Shown in pieces: positions 1 through 12,690 of a DNA stretch of 64,000 nt. Within the stretch, counting starts at the first letter, position 1; each line of letters begins with the position of its first letter. The notes beneath the pieces are model-generated. The model made no database searches and was not told the DNA's origin. It saw only the letters and a program-made list of their open reading frames with translations. The position numbers and the translations under genes are program-made. This DNA comes from Persicaria tinctoria (Eukaryota > Streptophyta > Magnoliopsida > Caryophyllales > Polygonaceae), in contig JBANSL010000002.1 in the NCBI GenBank assembly GCA_037127255.1, positions 9,778,001 through 9,842,000 of the forward strand. Direction: 5' to 3'.

Positions 1-552
1 ATTTATGTACAGTTTTGAAGAAATTACTTTATCATAAAAATAATATTCATGTCTTCCGCTGGTATTCTTTTAAAATTATTTATTTATCCTGTTGTTTATG
101 GGAGCATGGTTGCATGTCCCTATTAGCCTAAGGTAATTATGAGACCATTAAAGTCTGCATAATTACTGGCGCTGCAACATTCCCTCGTTTACAGAAGGGG
201 GTGTTACAGGTGGTTCTCAAGCTGAGCATAAGAATGGCAATGGGGATGCCACTAATGATGAAAGGTATCACTTCTTCTTGGTCATAATTGCTTATTGATT
301 CATATACATACCGCTACTGTAAATCATAATTGTTATAAATTTGTGCTAATTGATACATAATTGCTTATTGATTCCATGCTAATTGCTTATTTCAGCATTT
401 TATAATTTTAGCATCTTATAATATTTTATTTTTGAATTGTTATTAAATTGCCACAAAATTAATGGATTATCTTTATTTTTAGATGATTTGGGTTTGGATA
501 TTGGAAATTTCAGCAATTGCTGAAATGCGGATTGTAATGAATTTTGTTAAAA
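1..552. other. AT-rich flank, one exon-like segment
   Basis: Mostly AT-rich sequence. The only gene-like stretch is 195-264: it follows a TTTACAG acceptor-like site, stays open in one frame (Gly/Asn/Asp-rich, starting about GGVTGGSQAEH) and is followed by GTATCAC, which could be a donor. At 70 bp it could be a true internal exon of a gene lying to the left, a captured exon inside a transposon, or chance. Nothing else in this stretch supports a gene. Confidence 0.2.
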
Positions 553-618
553 GCCTCTTACCTCACTGGTAGAGCAATGTGCTATGCGCAAATACGTGGG
601 TTCGAATCCCGCATAGGC
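553..618 (+). pseudogene. tRNA-like sequence (tRNA-derived repeat)
   Basis: This 66-nt stretch has the outline of a tRNA: a 5-bp acceptor match (GCCT.. against ..AGGC), an A-box-like TGGTAGAGCA and a perfect B box with a 5-bp T stem around TTCGAAT (GTGGG/CCCGC). The anticodon arm does not fold with a 7-nt loop, so a functional tRNA is unlikely. It resembles the tRNA-like sequences at 14158 and 15764 in length, acceptor and T arm, so it is probably a shared tRNA-derived repeat (SINE head or hitch-hiker in DNA transposons). Confidence 0.45.
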
Positions 619-644
619 TAAATTTTATATCTCGTAATACGGTT

Positions 645-804
645 TCAGCAACAATTTTAGCACCAACAACGTTGCTGAAATCGGGGTTTCAGCAACAACA
701 ACGTTGTTGAAACCGTGTTTTTACCACCAATAACGTTGCTGAAACCGGGGTTTCGACATCAATAACAGTGCTGAAATCGGGGTTTAAGCAACTCCGGTTT
801 CGGC
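645..804. repeat. Palindromic GTTGCTGAAACCG repeats
   Basis: Short degenerate units built from GTTGCTGAAA(C/T)CGGGG and its complement TTTCAGCAAC alternate here at least four times. The same CAGCAAC/GCTGAAAC vocabulary resumes at 12275, directly after the LTR element. The two stretches are therefore the two halves of one repeat locus split by the insertion at 805-12274. The 5-bp target duplication TCGGC ends at 804. Confidence 0.7.
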
Positions 805-3800
805 TGTAACGGCCCAGAATTATGATTTCCGGGTTACGTTTCAAGGGATGAAAACCCTTGTTCGGATCTTGCAATCCAGGTACGGGTCGAGGTTTCAACT
901 CATTTTCAGGTTATTAGAAAGAGGGATTTCAAACCCTAAAAACATCGAAGGGCCGTTGGGTACCCTTAACCCGTCCTAAGACTATGTCGCGGAAACCATT
1001 TCAAACGGAAGTAAAGCGGAAGTAAAGTACAGATACAAGTGCCACGGCGGAGCCGGGTCAAAACGGAGTCAAAAGTATAAATCCCAAACAATATAATCAG
1101 AGTCTGGTGAAGTCTATAACTCCAGCGCTCACTCTCCGCCGACAAAATGACCCGCGCAATAAGCAAACAGCACCGATAGGATGAACATAAATAATTCCTA
1201 AAAAAATTGATTTGGAGCGGGATCAGATCGATGCCCACTTAACTCTGCATCCCAACCATAAGCACACATATACGCTATACCTAATAAAGATGCTCTAATG
1301 CAGTACGAAATTCAAACACACTAGCATGCTCCTAGTTCATAGTAATGTGCAGAAATACTGTAAAGGGCCCAAGACAATGCCAAGTGGCATATCCCTCTCC
1401 TACCTCCACCCCTTCCGACAGGCGGAGACTGGCCAGCTCGTGAATGCATTCATTCATAATAGGGTGGCACGCATGCCTAACCCGCTCCACAATAAAGCCC
1501 GTAGGCATATCATAATATAAGGAAGTACTCGATTGACTCAGGGTACCCGATGAGGCTGGGCTACCCTATGACCCTAGCAAAGACTCTAGGACTATCACAG
1601 ATAACGGCCGTTCTGTTTACAAACACATAGAGAAATCAAATGCTCAACGATCAATGCAACCTAGCATGGTACTACATGGCATGCTGATCATGAATGCAAC
1701 ACCTAGTATATCATGCACTTAAAGCAGGGAATAGCTCTATTCAATCTGAGTAAGCTCCGAAGAGACTTACCTGGAGATGGAGAACAGCAAGATAACACAA
1801 GCAAGGGCCCAAATGCAAGTCCAAACCAATTCAGAAGCAATACACACCTATCATCAAGCCATTTTCATAAGCTACTGATCCATCATTCATACACACGAAA
1901 TCCAAGTTCTCAACATACTTAAAACCAATCGACGGTAAAATCATTTTCCAAAACCTTTCCGATATGATCGACATCAACCAAAACCATTTAATCAAAATCA
2001 TTGATAAATCTCACCAACAATATTTCTCAACTCTTAAATCCCAAATTAAGTCAACACATATTCAAAATAATTTCTCAAATCATACTTGGCCAAATTCCGA
2101 CATTTATCATTTAAATCCTCAATAAATTCTCAAAATCATATTATTAACACAATACCGGCATGTTTATTTTCTAAATCATTACATAAATAAATTCTGACAC
2201 TTAGTCACAAAATAATTCTATTTCCACAACCATATTTATAAATCACAACTCATAATTCATTTCAAATTCTCTAAAATAACATATTTAAATCATCATTAAA
2301 ACATATTCCAATAATGTCTCTTTGAAACTATTTTATAATATATAATAATAATTTCAGAAATAATATTTTCAATGAAAATTAGATTTATATATATAAAATA
2401 CCTTATATATATATAACCACTTAACATGAACAATTTTACATTTAAGCTAAAGTTTATAAAACAACTAACATAACAATATAACACAACACTTAGCCCAGCA
2501 AGGCCCAAAACAAAGAAAACCCAATCCGAAACCCGGCGCCGGCCCAACCCAAGACCCAAAGCTCAGATTTGTGATAATGAACCGGGTCATTTAAAAGAAG
2601 GAGGGCCAGACCGGTTCAAAGAAAAGAGGGGAAAAGAGAATGAACCGGTCTTCTTCCCCAATTCAATAGAACAGGACACAGCGACGACGGAAGAAAAGGA
2701 CGGGAGAAGGAGGTGAAAACCTCAGGCCACCGGCGGCCCTGCTCGGCTCAGAACCTACCCCCGGTGGTCGGAACACAATTCCGACCCCGACTCGACCAGG
2801 ACGGAGGGAGCGACGCAAGAACGAAGGGAGAACAGAGGACTTACAGCGTGCGACTCCAAGGGCTTCTCCGGCTTCAACGGCGGCGCTCCGGCTACGATTG
2901 GCGGGGAAGGAGCTTCGAGCGAGTCCTAGGAGAAGTAATGGGTGAGCAAAAACTGATTTTGACTAGATTTAAACCGGAATCGAATCAGAAAACGAAATCG
3001 ACCTTGCGCAGCGGAATTAGGGGCGGTGAGGTGCGACGCGGCTCCGACGGCGGCTCCGGCTGACTCCGGGTTCCCTCTGAACTCCTCGGAATGGTGAGCT
3101 GCAGCGCCAGCGAGATGGTGGTGGACGATGGAATGAGAACGAGGAAGATGAACGGATGAGCAGGTGATGAAATTTGTGATGAAGGGCGATTTTCGGGCTT
3201 CTTCCACAGAGCCGAAAGGGGGAGGAAGATGGCGGCTGGTGGTGGTCTTCAGTGGTGACGAGGTGCGGTGGTGCTCCGACGGCAGCAAGGATCGGCGGTG
3301 ATGGTGAGGAGCTGAGTAAAAGAAGGTGTCTTGGGGATCTGCTCCTCACGGCAACAAGGGGGAGAGGTGTGAGCTTAGGGTGTGTTTGTTTCTTTGTGTT
3401 TGTGTGGGTAAAATGTGTGGTCAAAGATCTGATTTTTTTGAATGGAGGATTTGTTGTTTGTTTTCCATTAGAGTTGTCTCAAAGAAGGGGGGAGTGAAAG
3501 GAGAGATAGAATTTTACCCAAATGAGAGGGATGACATGGAATGGATAAGAATGGGAGAAGGTGACGGAATTGGGGTCCCGAGTCGGGAATGTGAATTTCC
3601 GACAATTGATATTTTAAATCCCGCTCTCTCGATTGATTAAATATTTAATATTGAATATGATATCGCTGACGGCATGAATTTTCGAATCCCGGACGAAATA
3701 AAAGACGGATTCGATCTTTAAAATTAAAAATTGGGCCGGAACTCACTTTAAATTCATTTTTAAATTCTCTTTTTCCAAAAAATTAATATTTGAAAATCCG

Positions 3801-3810
3801 GGCCTTTACA
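805..3810 (-). repeat. 3' LTR of the LARD
   Basis: 3006 bp, identical in length to the partner at 9269. It contains an AT-rich half (about 1900-2560) and a GC-rich, gene-like half (about 2640-3430). Open frames of 80-135 codons in the GC-rich half occur on both strands and look compositional, not coding. Its outer base is next to the duplicated TCGGC. Confidence 0.93.
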
Positions 3811-3826
3811 TCATCCACCTCTAAAA
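3811..3826 (-). other. Polypurine tract of the LARD
   Basis: Read on the minus strand the bases just before the 3' LTR are TTTTAGAGGTGGATGA, a purine-rich run in the position where plus-strand DNA synthesis is primed. The assignment rests on position and composition. Confidence 0.65.
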
Positions 3827-6800
3827 ACAAGTCTCGTCCCCGAGACTAAAATATACAAGTAGAGGATGAAGTTTGAAATTGATGAGTCCAAAGACCGTGT
3901 CCAAGGATCTTGTAATCGTCTCGGTTGCGTCTTCCGGGATTCTTACAACATTCTAGTCACGGTCGTGACATCTCCAATTGGCCTTGACAAGTATGCGATA
4001 AGCGCCCCTATCACATACTCGCTTCGACTTTTCGGAAGTATCACAACTCTAAAAGTTCTACAATGTCATCACTAGGTCTTAGCAAGTACTCTACAAGCGC
4101 CCTCATAGAATGCTTGTATCCACTTCGTGAAGTATCATAGAGTTGCCCGGGTTTAAAAAGCTTCTAAAGAGATTCCGCAATTGGAAAAGATTGGTCTCAA
4201 TATCGTGGAAATTATCGGTAACGTTCATTCTTTAAAAACCAGTTACTCCCTTTCTATATCGTTCAAAATCTTCAAATCCGACGTTTAACCATGAACTTTG
4301 CACCAAAACAAGTCAAATCCCTTTAACTCAAGATTTCGTCAAAAATCTCCCCAAACCAAATCAGTTTCCCGCATATCAATCAAATTCAGAAATCAGGAGG
4401 TGGAATCATCCACCTCTAAGGGCTAATCCCATATTCTCTTCCTAGTTTCCAGAATCAAATCAATCCATCAATCTCCATTCAAGCAAGATTCATACGTCAT
4501 AACAAATGCATAACAGCTTAAACCAACCAATCTCCACCCAACACATCATACGACAGGTCTCAACCATGTACCCACACAGTGTCACAAGATCACATCAAGC
4601 ATCTCGAAATCACACTAAAGGTTATAAGGTGCATCTCAACAACATATCAAGATCATAACAACGTCTCGACATCACACCATAAATCATAAAGGTATCTCCC
4701 TATCGCATATCAACACCACAATCATAGTAGGGTCAGTCACAACAAGGGATCTCATTTAACGCATAAATTCACATAGTCATCCTATCCAATTTCTATCCAA
4801 CATCATCATAACAAATTTATCACATCAAACATTTGTATTTGTAAGGTTAGCCACAACGGAATTTCATCATAAGTCAATGAAACAAAACTAATTATAACCA
4901 CATCCATACAAACAAGGTCATGCTATTAAGATTCACAAAGGGAAGATCAAGCAGTATATCAACATCAAAATGTCAACATGCTCTCCAGATATCATCTCAA
5001 TTCGTCACGACACCATATAACGATCATTTAGTCATTAGGCAAACATGCACTATTATCTCATATATATACAAGTCATATTCATGCTCTAAGTCATATTCAT
5101 CATTTAATATATCAATAATCATGCTTGCCAACCATATAATAACACCACATTATCTCATGTATCATATCACAACACATCTTATCATGCTTCTAAAACAACA
5201 TAGTAGAGCAGCAATATATCATGATAACATTTATCACTACCAACTAAATTTCAGTATCGCATAACAACATGTAATATCATTCCATATCAGATGCATCATG
5301 GTTATTATCTAACATCATGCCAGCAAATATAATTAAATCACATAATCAAGAAAATTCTCACGTCATACCAGTCAAATTAAAACAAAATCCCCACTCGCCC
5401 ATCTTCACTCTCAAGTCAAGACTAATCCCCTTCTAGACTCACCAACATCAACTTAGACAAATTTCCCAAAGAAATCCCAATTCATCTCGATGCTCAAATC
5501 TCACCCCTCCTTCCGCCAAGCACTACCACACCATCCACCTCTAAGAATCCAACTCCTATCTCTAACTTCACACCCGAGTGCCCTCTCTTACTATAACATC
5601 AATACTCTTAAAAATCTTTCCTTAAACTTCTCACACTTCCCAAGAATCACTTAGAAGCTAGTCCAAAACCAACAAACATTGCCTCTTCTAAATCCCAAAC
5701 TCACCCGGTCTTACCGAAGCCAACATCCCCTTCCTACGACTACCCTCATAATATCACCGTTCATCCTAACCGCTTAAATTCTTTCACCGCTCTCTAACCA
5801 CTCTACCAAATGACCTCACCCACAAGTTTAAGGAAGGAGCAATCACGAAAATCATCACGCATAAGGTCTACATCATACCTACTAGCATTCATAAACATAA
5901 CATCATGGGTTCAACAAGTCTCAATTTACCATCATGCTCAATCATTATCACAAATCATCATATATGCACATAATCAAGTCAAGATAGCAAGTTGCATCAT
6001 AACGTCAGACGATAAACAATTCAGGTTTTCAGCATTTACAGTTCATACTTTTATAGGTACAGTAATTTAGATCATGCTTAGCAACTTAGCGTATCAACAA
6101 ATCAAGATATCATGGTACATGAGAGCTATAAGTCATCAAATCATATCATCATAGACGACAAGCAATCAGGCAACAGTCATCATCAAGTCAGCACATCAAC
6201 ACGTAAATCTCATCGTCAGGTTAGTGCAATATCATTGTCAACAAGTTCAAAAGGGTTAGCAATTCAAACGGAGAACACTCTCGCTTGCAAGTCATATCGT
6301 ACACAGCAACCGTAATTCTCGATGCATGCCTGTTTCGCCGACATCATAGATCCTGAGGCCCGTGGGTTATGGGCCCACACTTCCGCCACACTGCTCTATC
6401 GATATGCAACTTCTTTTCTCTTTCAAGCAGTCGCTCACCCAATGTATCGCGCATGAATCCAAGTTAGCAAAGATAGGGGAGTGACAAGAGCGGACAACCC
6501 AATGTTCCTTTCGAAACCAAACATAGACCAAGGCTAAGAACGACAAGACTAAAGACAAGACTTCGACCCGGGAATAGCAACGACGCCCTTATGAAAGTCC
6601 ATTAGGTTGCAATTGTGACAATCAGATACAAATTCATCATGGGGCATATCAATCATATTAATCCACACTAACATGTACCTATCTCAAAGAGAACGACATG
6701 CATATTCATTCCAAAAGGCACAGTCAAGTCCTACACTGATGCATGTGAGACAAGCTAGTAGTCTATTATTTCATGGGACCAGATATATCTAGCAACTTCT

Positions 6801-9252
6801 AGCAGGATATGTGGAACCAGTAATTATCATACAAGATTCGAAGTCATGCGGGATTTAATGAAGATAACAGGCATCATGAGTATGAACAAACGTACAAGAA
6901 TGGTACATGCAGAACAAGATGAGGTCAAATATAGCATGGCGATGTACATCATAACGATCAAACTAAGCACCATACGAAAATACATAAGGCGGAATAATAA
7001 CCATCACATCTGACAACAATGATCGCATAATAGGTTGAAAACGGCATGTAATCATACATGGAACACATTTAGAAAGCATAGATCCTACACAATGCTAGCG
7101 ATACGTGATAAGGCATGGACATAGTCAAGAGTCATTTATAAGAATTCAACATAATATTCATAGAGCATGAGACATCATTACAGAGAGGAACAAGGACATC
7201 ACCAGCGACAGATTATAAGCATGCTAGGAACAAACTGTCATAGTGCACATAAAATGGTATAACAACGATCACATTATAGGACAAGCATGTTCATGTAATA
7301 GAAGAAGTATGGCAAGTCACCATTTAGTGAGTCATTTGGAAATCATAGGCCTACATGATACTAGTAACATATATCGAGCATGAATACAGTCAAGGTAATT
7401 CGACTAGATTCATTCTAACATTCATGCGCCCTACGTGTGTGAAGACAGGATATAGCGTGGTGCGTGATCATGCAAGGTGTCAAGTCATACATGTATGCAA
7501 GCACGAGAGGATATCATGGAGTAATAGAGGAACACTACCGAGCGACAACATGTAAGCACGCTACGATTAACCATCACGAAAAGCAAGTCGATCATCGAAT
7601 TCAGCATCAGTCTAATCAGGATGAGTAAAACACTTTAAGAAGAGGGAAGAATCACACTATCAAGGACCTAGCCTGGGAGAGAATTAGCAATACTGTAGGC
7701 AAGATATAAATTCACACAAGTCACAACCAAGGGTCCTACACGACACTAATGGATCAACATAACATGCTATATAAACCAACATTTATTTGATAATTACAAT
7801 GGTACGCAAGAAATCAATCACTCATATTCCAACAATACAGAAGCATGGGGGAAAGTGTAGCGGTGCATAATACGAACCTAGTAATGGAACAATATAGCGA
7901 TAATACGGGAAATGAGTTCAAATCAACACATAACATGATAAGGCATGCATTAATCAAGACTCAATTTTACCACATACTCTCCATCCAAAGCACGTAATCA
8001 TACAACATTATTAACTTGCAAGATCATCAATAGTAGTCAATTTAACGAATACAAAATAGATAGGCATGCTACAGATTCCTGTCACAAAAGGAATAATAAG
8101 CATCAACGCGTCATTATCTAGCATGCTGAAGAGATAATTTACAGGCACTCATACGAAGAAGAGTTTATCACTCTATCATGGACCTAACCAAGGAGAAAAC
8201 AACTATCATGTAGGTTCATATCATATGGTCCATGCTTCAAATCAATCATACAGGCAATACAATAAGCCAAGTGGACATGCTATGACAACATATAATCATG
8301 ATAGAAGGCAAGACACAACACAAGACTTGAGCAATGTAACTACCACATTATAAGCTTAAACAATAAAATCATAACAGAAAGCAAGGCATAACATGAGCAG
8401 CTTTTACTAATGATCATTTGCAAGGTACATGCGGGAGACTACAAGATTATGTTATGCAATTCAGAGAGAGGCACCATTACAACCAGACAGAGATTCCTAA
8501 GGGCATCCACTGACTTTTCCCAACCGACTCATCATCCCTCTTTCCCGTGGGACTCTAGTACAACTCTTTATGGCATGAAGGCACTAGTTGATTGTAATAA
8601 GAATAAGGAAAGATAGCCCCATAAACACCTTACTTCTAACTCAAGTGACATCAAGAACTTCCAACACTCACTCAGACAACTTAACATCCAACCATAATTT
8701 TCGACACAATGTGTTTACCAACCCAATTCCCCGTGGAAGACACTGACATCCAAGAAAAAGCTAGATAGACCCGTCAATGGGTTAACAAACATAGTGGAAG
8801 GGGTTGTTTTACACAAGCTGGGTTTGACCACACAGAAACAAGGGTACTCCCACTATCCCGTTTTCACAGATCAATCAATACACATTTAATTGTTAGGCAT
8901 ACCAATCAGATATCTAGCATAGCAAGCACTCAACACAGAATTTGTTAGTGACACTCATAATTACCTCCTTAGAGTCTTCCAGACCCATCTGTAAAGAACA
9001 AGCTAATATTTCGCCTACCCATTTCCAACTACATCCAATAGGGATGGTCTAACGTCTTTCACTACCCACTCGCATCCCCATTTGGTCGGTCTTCCTCTTT
9101 TATTACAAGTCAAGTTCATTACTTAGTCCAATTTAGGTTAGACATCTTAAATTCATTTTGCCCCTTTAAAACACTTTCAAATCATTTGAAATTCATGGGT
9201 GGTTTTCCAAAACATACACTCGACCCTTTTGTACCCGAATTGCACAACCTCA

Positions 9253-9264
9253 GCTCTGATACCA
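9253..9264 (-). other. Primer-binding site (tRNA-iMet)
   Basis: The minus-strand sequence TGGTATCAGAGC is the standard 12-nt complement of the 3' end of plant initiator Met tRNA. It lies 4 nt (AAGA) downstream of the end of the 5' LTR, the normal spacing for Ty3/gypsy and Ty1/copia elements. It fixes the element's orientation as minus. Confidence 0.9.
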
Positions 9265-9268
9265 TCTT

Positions 9269-12200
9269 TGTAACGACCCAGAATTATGATTTCCGGGTTA
9301 CGTTTCAAGGGATGAAAACCCTTGTTCGGATCTTGCAGTCCAGGTACGGGTCGAGGTTTCAACTCATTTTCAGGTTATTAGAAAGAGGGATTTCAAACCC
9401 TAAAAACATCGAAGGGCCGTTGGGTACCCTTAACATGTCCTAAGACTATGTCGCGGAAACCATTTCAAACGGAAGTAAAGCGGAAGTAAAGTACAGATAC
9501 AAGTGCCACGGCGGAGCCGGGTCAAAACGGAGTCAAAAGTATAAATCCCAAACAATATAATCAGAGTCTGGTGAAGTCTATAACTCCAGCGCTCACTCTC
9601 CGCCGACAAAATGACCCGCACAATAAGCAAACAGCACCGATAGGATGAACATAAATAATTCCTAAAAAAATTGATTTGGAGCGGGATCAGATCGATGCCC
9701 ACTTAACTCTGCATCCCAACCATAAGCACACATATACGCTATACCTAATAAAGATGCTCTAATGCAGTACGAAATTCAAACACACTAGCATGCTCCTAGT
9801 TCATAGTAATGTGCAGAAATACTGTAAAGGGCCCAAGACAATGCCAAGTGGCATATCCCTCTCCTACCTCCACCCCTTCCGACAGGCGGAGACTGGCCAG
9901 CTCGTGAATGCATTCATTCATAATAGGGCGGCACGCATGCCTAACCCGCTCCACAATAAAGCCCGCAGGCATATCATAATATAAGGAAGTACTCGATTGA
10001 CTCAGGGTACCCGATGAGGCTGGGCTACCCTATGACCCTAGCAAAGACTCTAGGACTATCACAGATAACGGCCGTTCTGTTTACAAACACATAGAGAAAT
10101 CAAATGCTCAACGATCAATGCAACCTAGCATGGTACTACATGGCATGCTGATCATGAATGCAACACCTAGTATATCATGCACTTAAAGCAGGGAATAGCT
10201 CTATTCAATCTGAGTAAGCTCCGAAGAGACTTACCTGGAGATGGAGAACAGCAAGATAACACAAGCAAGGGCCCAAATGCAAGTCCAAACCAATTCAGAA
10301 GCAATACACACCTATCATCAAGCCATTTTCATAAGCTACTGATCCATCATTCATACACACGAAATCCAAGTTCTCAACATACTTAAAACCAATCGACGGT
10401 AAAATCATTTTCCAAAACCTTTCCGATATGATCGACATCAACCAAAACCATTTAATCAAAATCATTGATAAATCTCACCAACAATATTTCTCAACTCTTA
10501 AATCCCAAATTAAGTCAACACATATTCAAAATAATTTCTCAAATCATACTTGGCCAAATTCCGACATTTATCATTTAAATCCTCAATAAATTCTCAAAAT
10601 CATATTATTAACACAATACCGGCATGTTTATTTTCTAAATCATTACATAAATAAATTCTGACACTTAGTCACAAAATAATTCTATTTCCACAACCATATT
10701 TATAAATCACAACTCATAATTCATTTCAAATTCTCTAAAATAACATATTTAAATCATCATTAAAACATATTCCAATAATGTCTCTTTGAAACTATTTTAT
10801 AATATATAATAATAATTTCAGAAATAATATTTTCAATGAAAATTAGATTTATATATATAAAATACCTTATATATATATAACCACTTAACATGAACAATTT
10901 TACATTTAAGCTAAAGTTTATAAAACAACTAACATAACAATATAACACAACACTTAGTCCAGCAAGGCCCAAAACAAAGAAAACCCAATCCGAAACCCGG
11001 CGCCGGCCCAACCCAAGACCCAAAGCTCAGATTTGTGATAATGAACCGGGTCATTTAAAAGAAGGAGGGCCAGACCGGTTCAAAGAAAAGAGGGGAAAAG
11101 AGAATGAACCGGTCTTCTTCCCCAATTCAATAGAACAGGACGCAGCGACGACGGAAGAAAAGGACGGGAGAAGGAGGTGAAAACCTCAGGCCACCGGCAG
11201 CCCTGCTCGGCTCAGAACCTACCCCCGGTGGTCGGAACACAATTCCGACCCCGACTCGACCAGGACGGAGGGAGCGACGCAAGAACGAAGGGAGAACAGA
11301 CGACTTACAGCGTGCGACTCCAAGGGCTTCTCCGGCTTCAACGGCGGCGCTCCGGCTACGATTGGCGGGGAAGGAGCTTCGAGCGAGTCCTAGGAGAAGT
11401 AATGGGTGAGCAAAAACTGATTTTGACTAGATTTAAACCGGAATCGAATCAGAAAACGAAATCGACCTTGCGCAGCGGAATTAGGGGCGGTGAGGTGCGA
11501 CGCGGCTCCGACGGCGGCTCCGGCTGACTCCGGGTTCCCTCTGAACTCCTCGGAATGGTGAGCTGCAGCGCCAGCGAGATGGTGGTGGACGATGGAATGA
11601 GAACGAGGAAGATGAACGGATGAGCAGGTGATGAAATTTGTGATGAAGGGCGATTTCCGGGCTTCTTCCACAGAGCCGAAAGGGGGAGGAAGATGGCGGC
11701 TGGTGGTGGTCTTCAGTGGTGACGAGGTGCGGTGGTGCTCCGACGGCAGCAAGGATCGGCGGTGATGGTGAGGAGCTGAGTAAAAGAAGGTGTCTTGGGG
11801 ATCTGCTCCTCACGGCAACAAGGGGGAGAGGTGTGAGCTTAGGGTGTGTTTGTTTCTTTGTGTTTGTGTGGGTAAAATGTGTGGTCAAAGATCTGATTTT
11901 TTTGAATGGAGGATTTGTTGTTTGTTTTCCATTAGAGTTGTCTCAAAGAAGGGGGGAGTGAAAGGAGAGATAGAATTTTACCCAAATGAGAGGGATGACA
12001 TGGAATGGATAAGAATGGAAGAAGGTGACGGAATTGGGGTCCCGAGTCGGGAATGTGAATTTCCGACAATTGATATTTTAAATCCCGCTCTCTCGATTGA
12101 TTAAATATTTAATATTGAATATGATATCGCTGACGGCATGAATTTTCGAATCCCGGACGAAATAAAAGACGGATTCGATCTTTAAAATTAAAAATTGGGC

Positions 12201-12274
12201 CGGAACTCACTTTAAATTCATTTTTAAATTCTCTTTTTCCAAAAAATTAATATTTGAAAATCCGGGCCTTTACA
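9269..12274 (-). repeat. 5' LTR of the LARD
   Basis: 3006 bp, differing from the 805-3810 copy at about 13 positions I could spot (11 transitions, 2 transversions), for example at 9277, 9339, 9434-9435, 10958, 11142 and 11199. The excess of transitions fits deamination of methylated cytosine in a silenced repeat. As the 5' LTR this copy would carry the promoter. Confidence 0.93.
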
Positions 12275-12625
12275 TCGGCAACATGAAAAAAAAAACAGTA
12301 ACGCGAAAAGAAAAAAAAACTGCTGAAACAGATGGTGGCATAGGAGTTTCAGCAACTCTGAAAACGCGGGAAAAAAAACGAAAAAAAAACTGCTGAAACA
12401 GAGGGTGGCAGAGGGGTTTCGGCAGTTTCGACAGTTTCGCGGGAAAAAAAAAAGCAAAAAAAAAACGAAAAAAAAAACTGATGAAACAGAGGCTGGCAGA
12501 GGGGTTTCAGCAGTTTCGGCAACGCGGGGAAAAAAAAAACTAAATTTCGTGGAATTTTTTGCTGAAAACAAAATTTTCAGCATGATGAAAAATTCGGTGG
12601 ACAAATCCCAAATATGGAGAGGGTG
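12275..12625. repeat. Tandem TGCTGAAACAG repeats
   Basis: Three to four imperfect copies of a unit of roughly 75-90 bp, each combining an A-rich block, CTGCTGAAACAG, a GGTGGCA box and GGGTTTCAGCA (near 12319, 12389 and 12478). Together with 645-804 it forms the pre-insertion repeat locus. Open frames of 78 and 126 codons here are Lys/Phe-rich products of the A and T runs and are not genes. Confidence 0.6.
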
Positions 12626-12690
12626 GGAGACGGATTCCTAATATAGCCCAATTTCGTGTCCTATTTGGTAAATGCCCCTAGATATATAGA
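12626..12690. mobile_element. Possible Mutator-like terminus
   Basis: The segment containing ATATAGCCC, CCTATTTGGTAAATG and CCCCT, read in reverse, begins AGGGGCATTTACCAAATAGG. This is the same style of terminus (G-run, ATTTGC/ACAAATAG, then ATAGNC) as the MULE at 57792-60729. I did not find the partner end; it may lie left of the window or be lost. If right, the LARD sits inside a MULE. Confidence 0.3.

Larger units (their letters stand above)
3811..9268 (-). other. Non-coding interior of the LARD
   Basis: 5458 bp with no open frame above about 115 codons on either strand and no recognisable retroviral-type domain. The plus strand is A/C-rich and full of degenerate CAT/ATCA words (cacatcatc, aagtcatc, catcatg), so the minus-strand RNA would be U/G-rich. 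The phrase CCACCTCTAA recurs (for example near 3816, 4410 and 5534), hinting at old internal duplication. It is either eroded gag-pol beyond recognition or a packaging/spacer sequence that never coded. Confidence 0.75.
805..12274 (-). mobile_element. Complete non-autonomous LTR retrotransposon (LARD type)
   Basis: Two direct repeats of exactly 3006 bp (805-3810 and 9269-12274) enclose 5458 bp. Flanks are a perfect 5-bp target duplication TCGGC (800-804 and 12275-12279). On the minus strand the LTR begins TGTAAAGGCCC and ends in GGTCGTTACA or GGCCGTTACA, the usual TG...CA. Four bases inside the right-hand LTR lies TGGTATCAGAGC (9264 down to 9253), the initiator-Met-tRNA primer-binding site, so the 5' LTR is at 9269-12274. 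A purine-rich AGAGGTGGATGA abuts the 3' LTR. No gag, protease, RT, RNase H or integrase ORF exists in the interior. Known family logic: large LTRs, non-coding interior and intact cis signals define a LARD, mobilised in trans, most likely by a Ty3/gypsy relative. By eye I count 13 substitutions and no indel between LTRs (about 0.4%), so insertion was recent. Confidence 0.93.

Noticed and set aside
3017..3424. 135-codon Pro/Ser/Arg-rich minus-strand frame (and its twin at 11481-11888)
   Set aside because: It lies in the GC-rich part of the LTR with equally long frames on the other strand, and no domain. Identity between copies is explained by LTR youth.
805..12274. Two 3-kb direct repeats as a segmental duplication
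   Set aside because: TG...CA ends, 5-bp target duplication, primer-binding site and polypurine tract prove they are LTRs.
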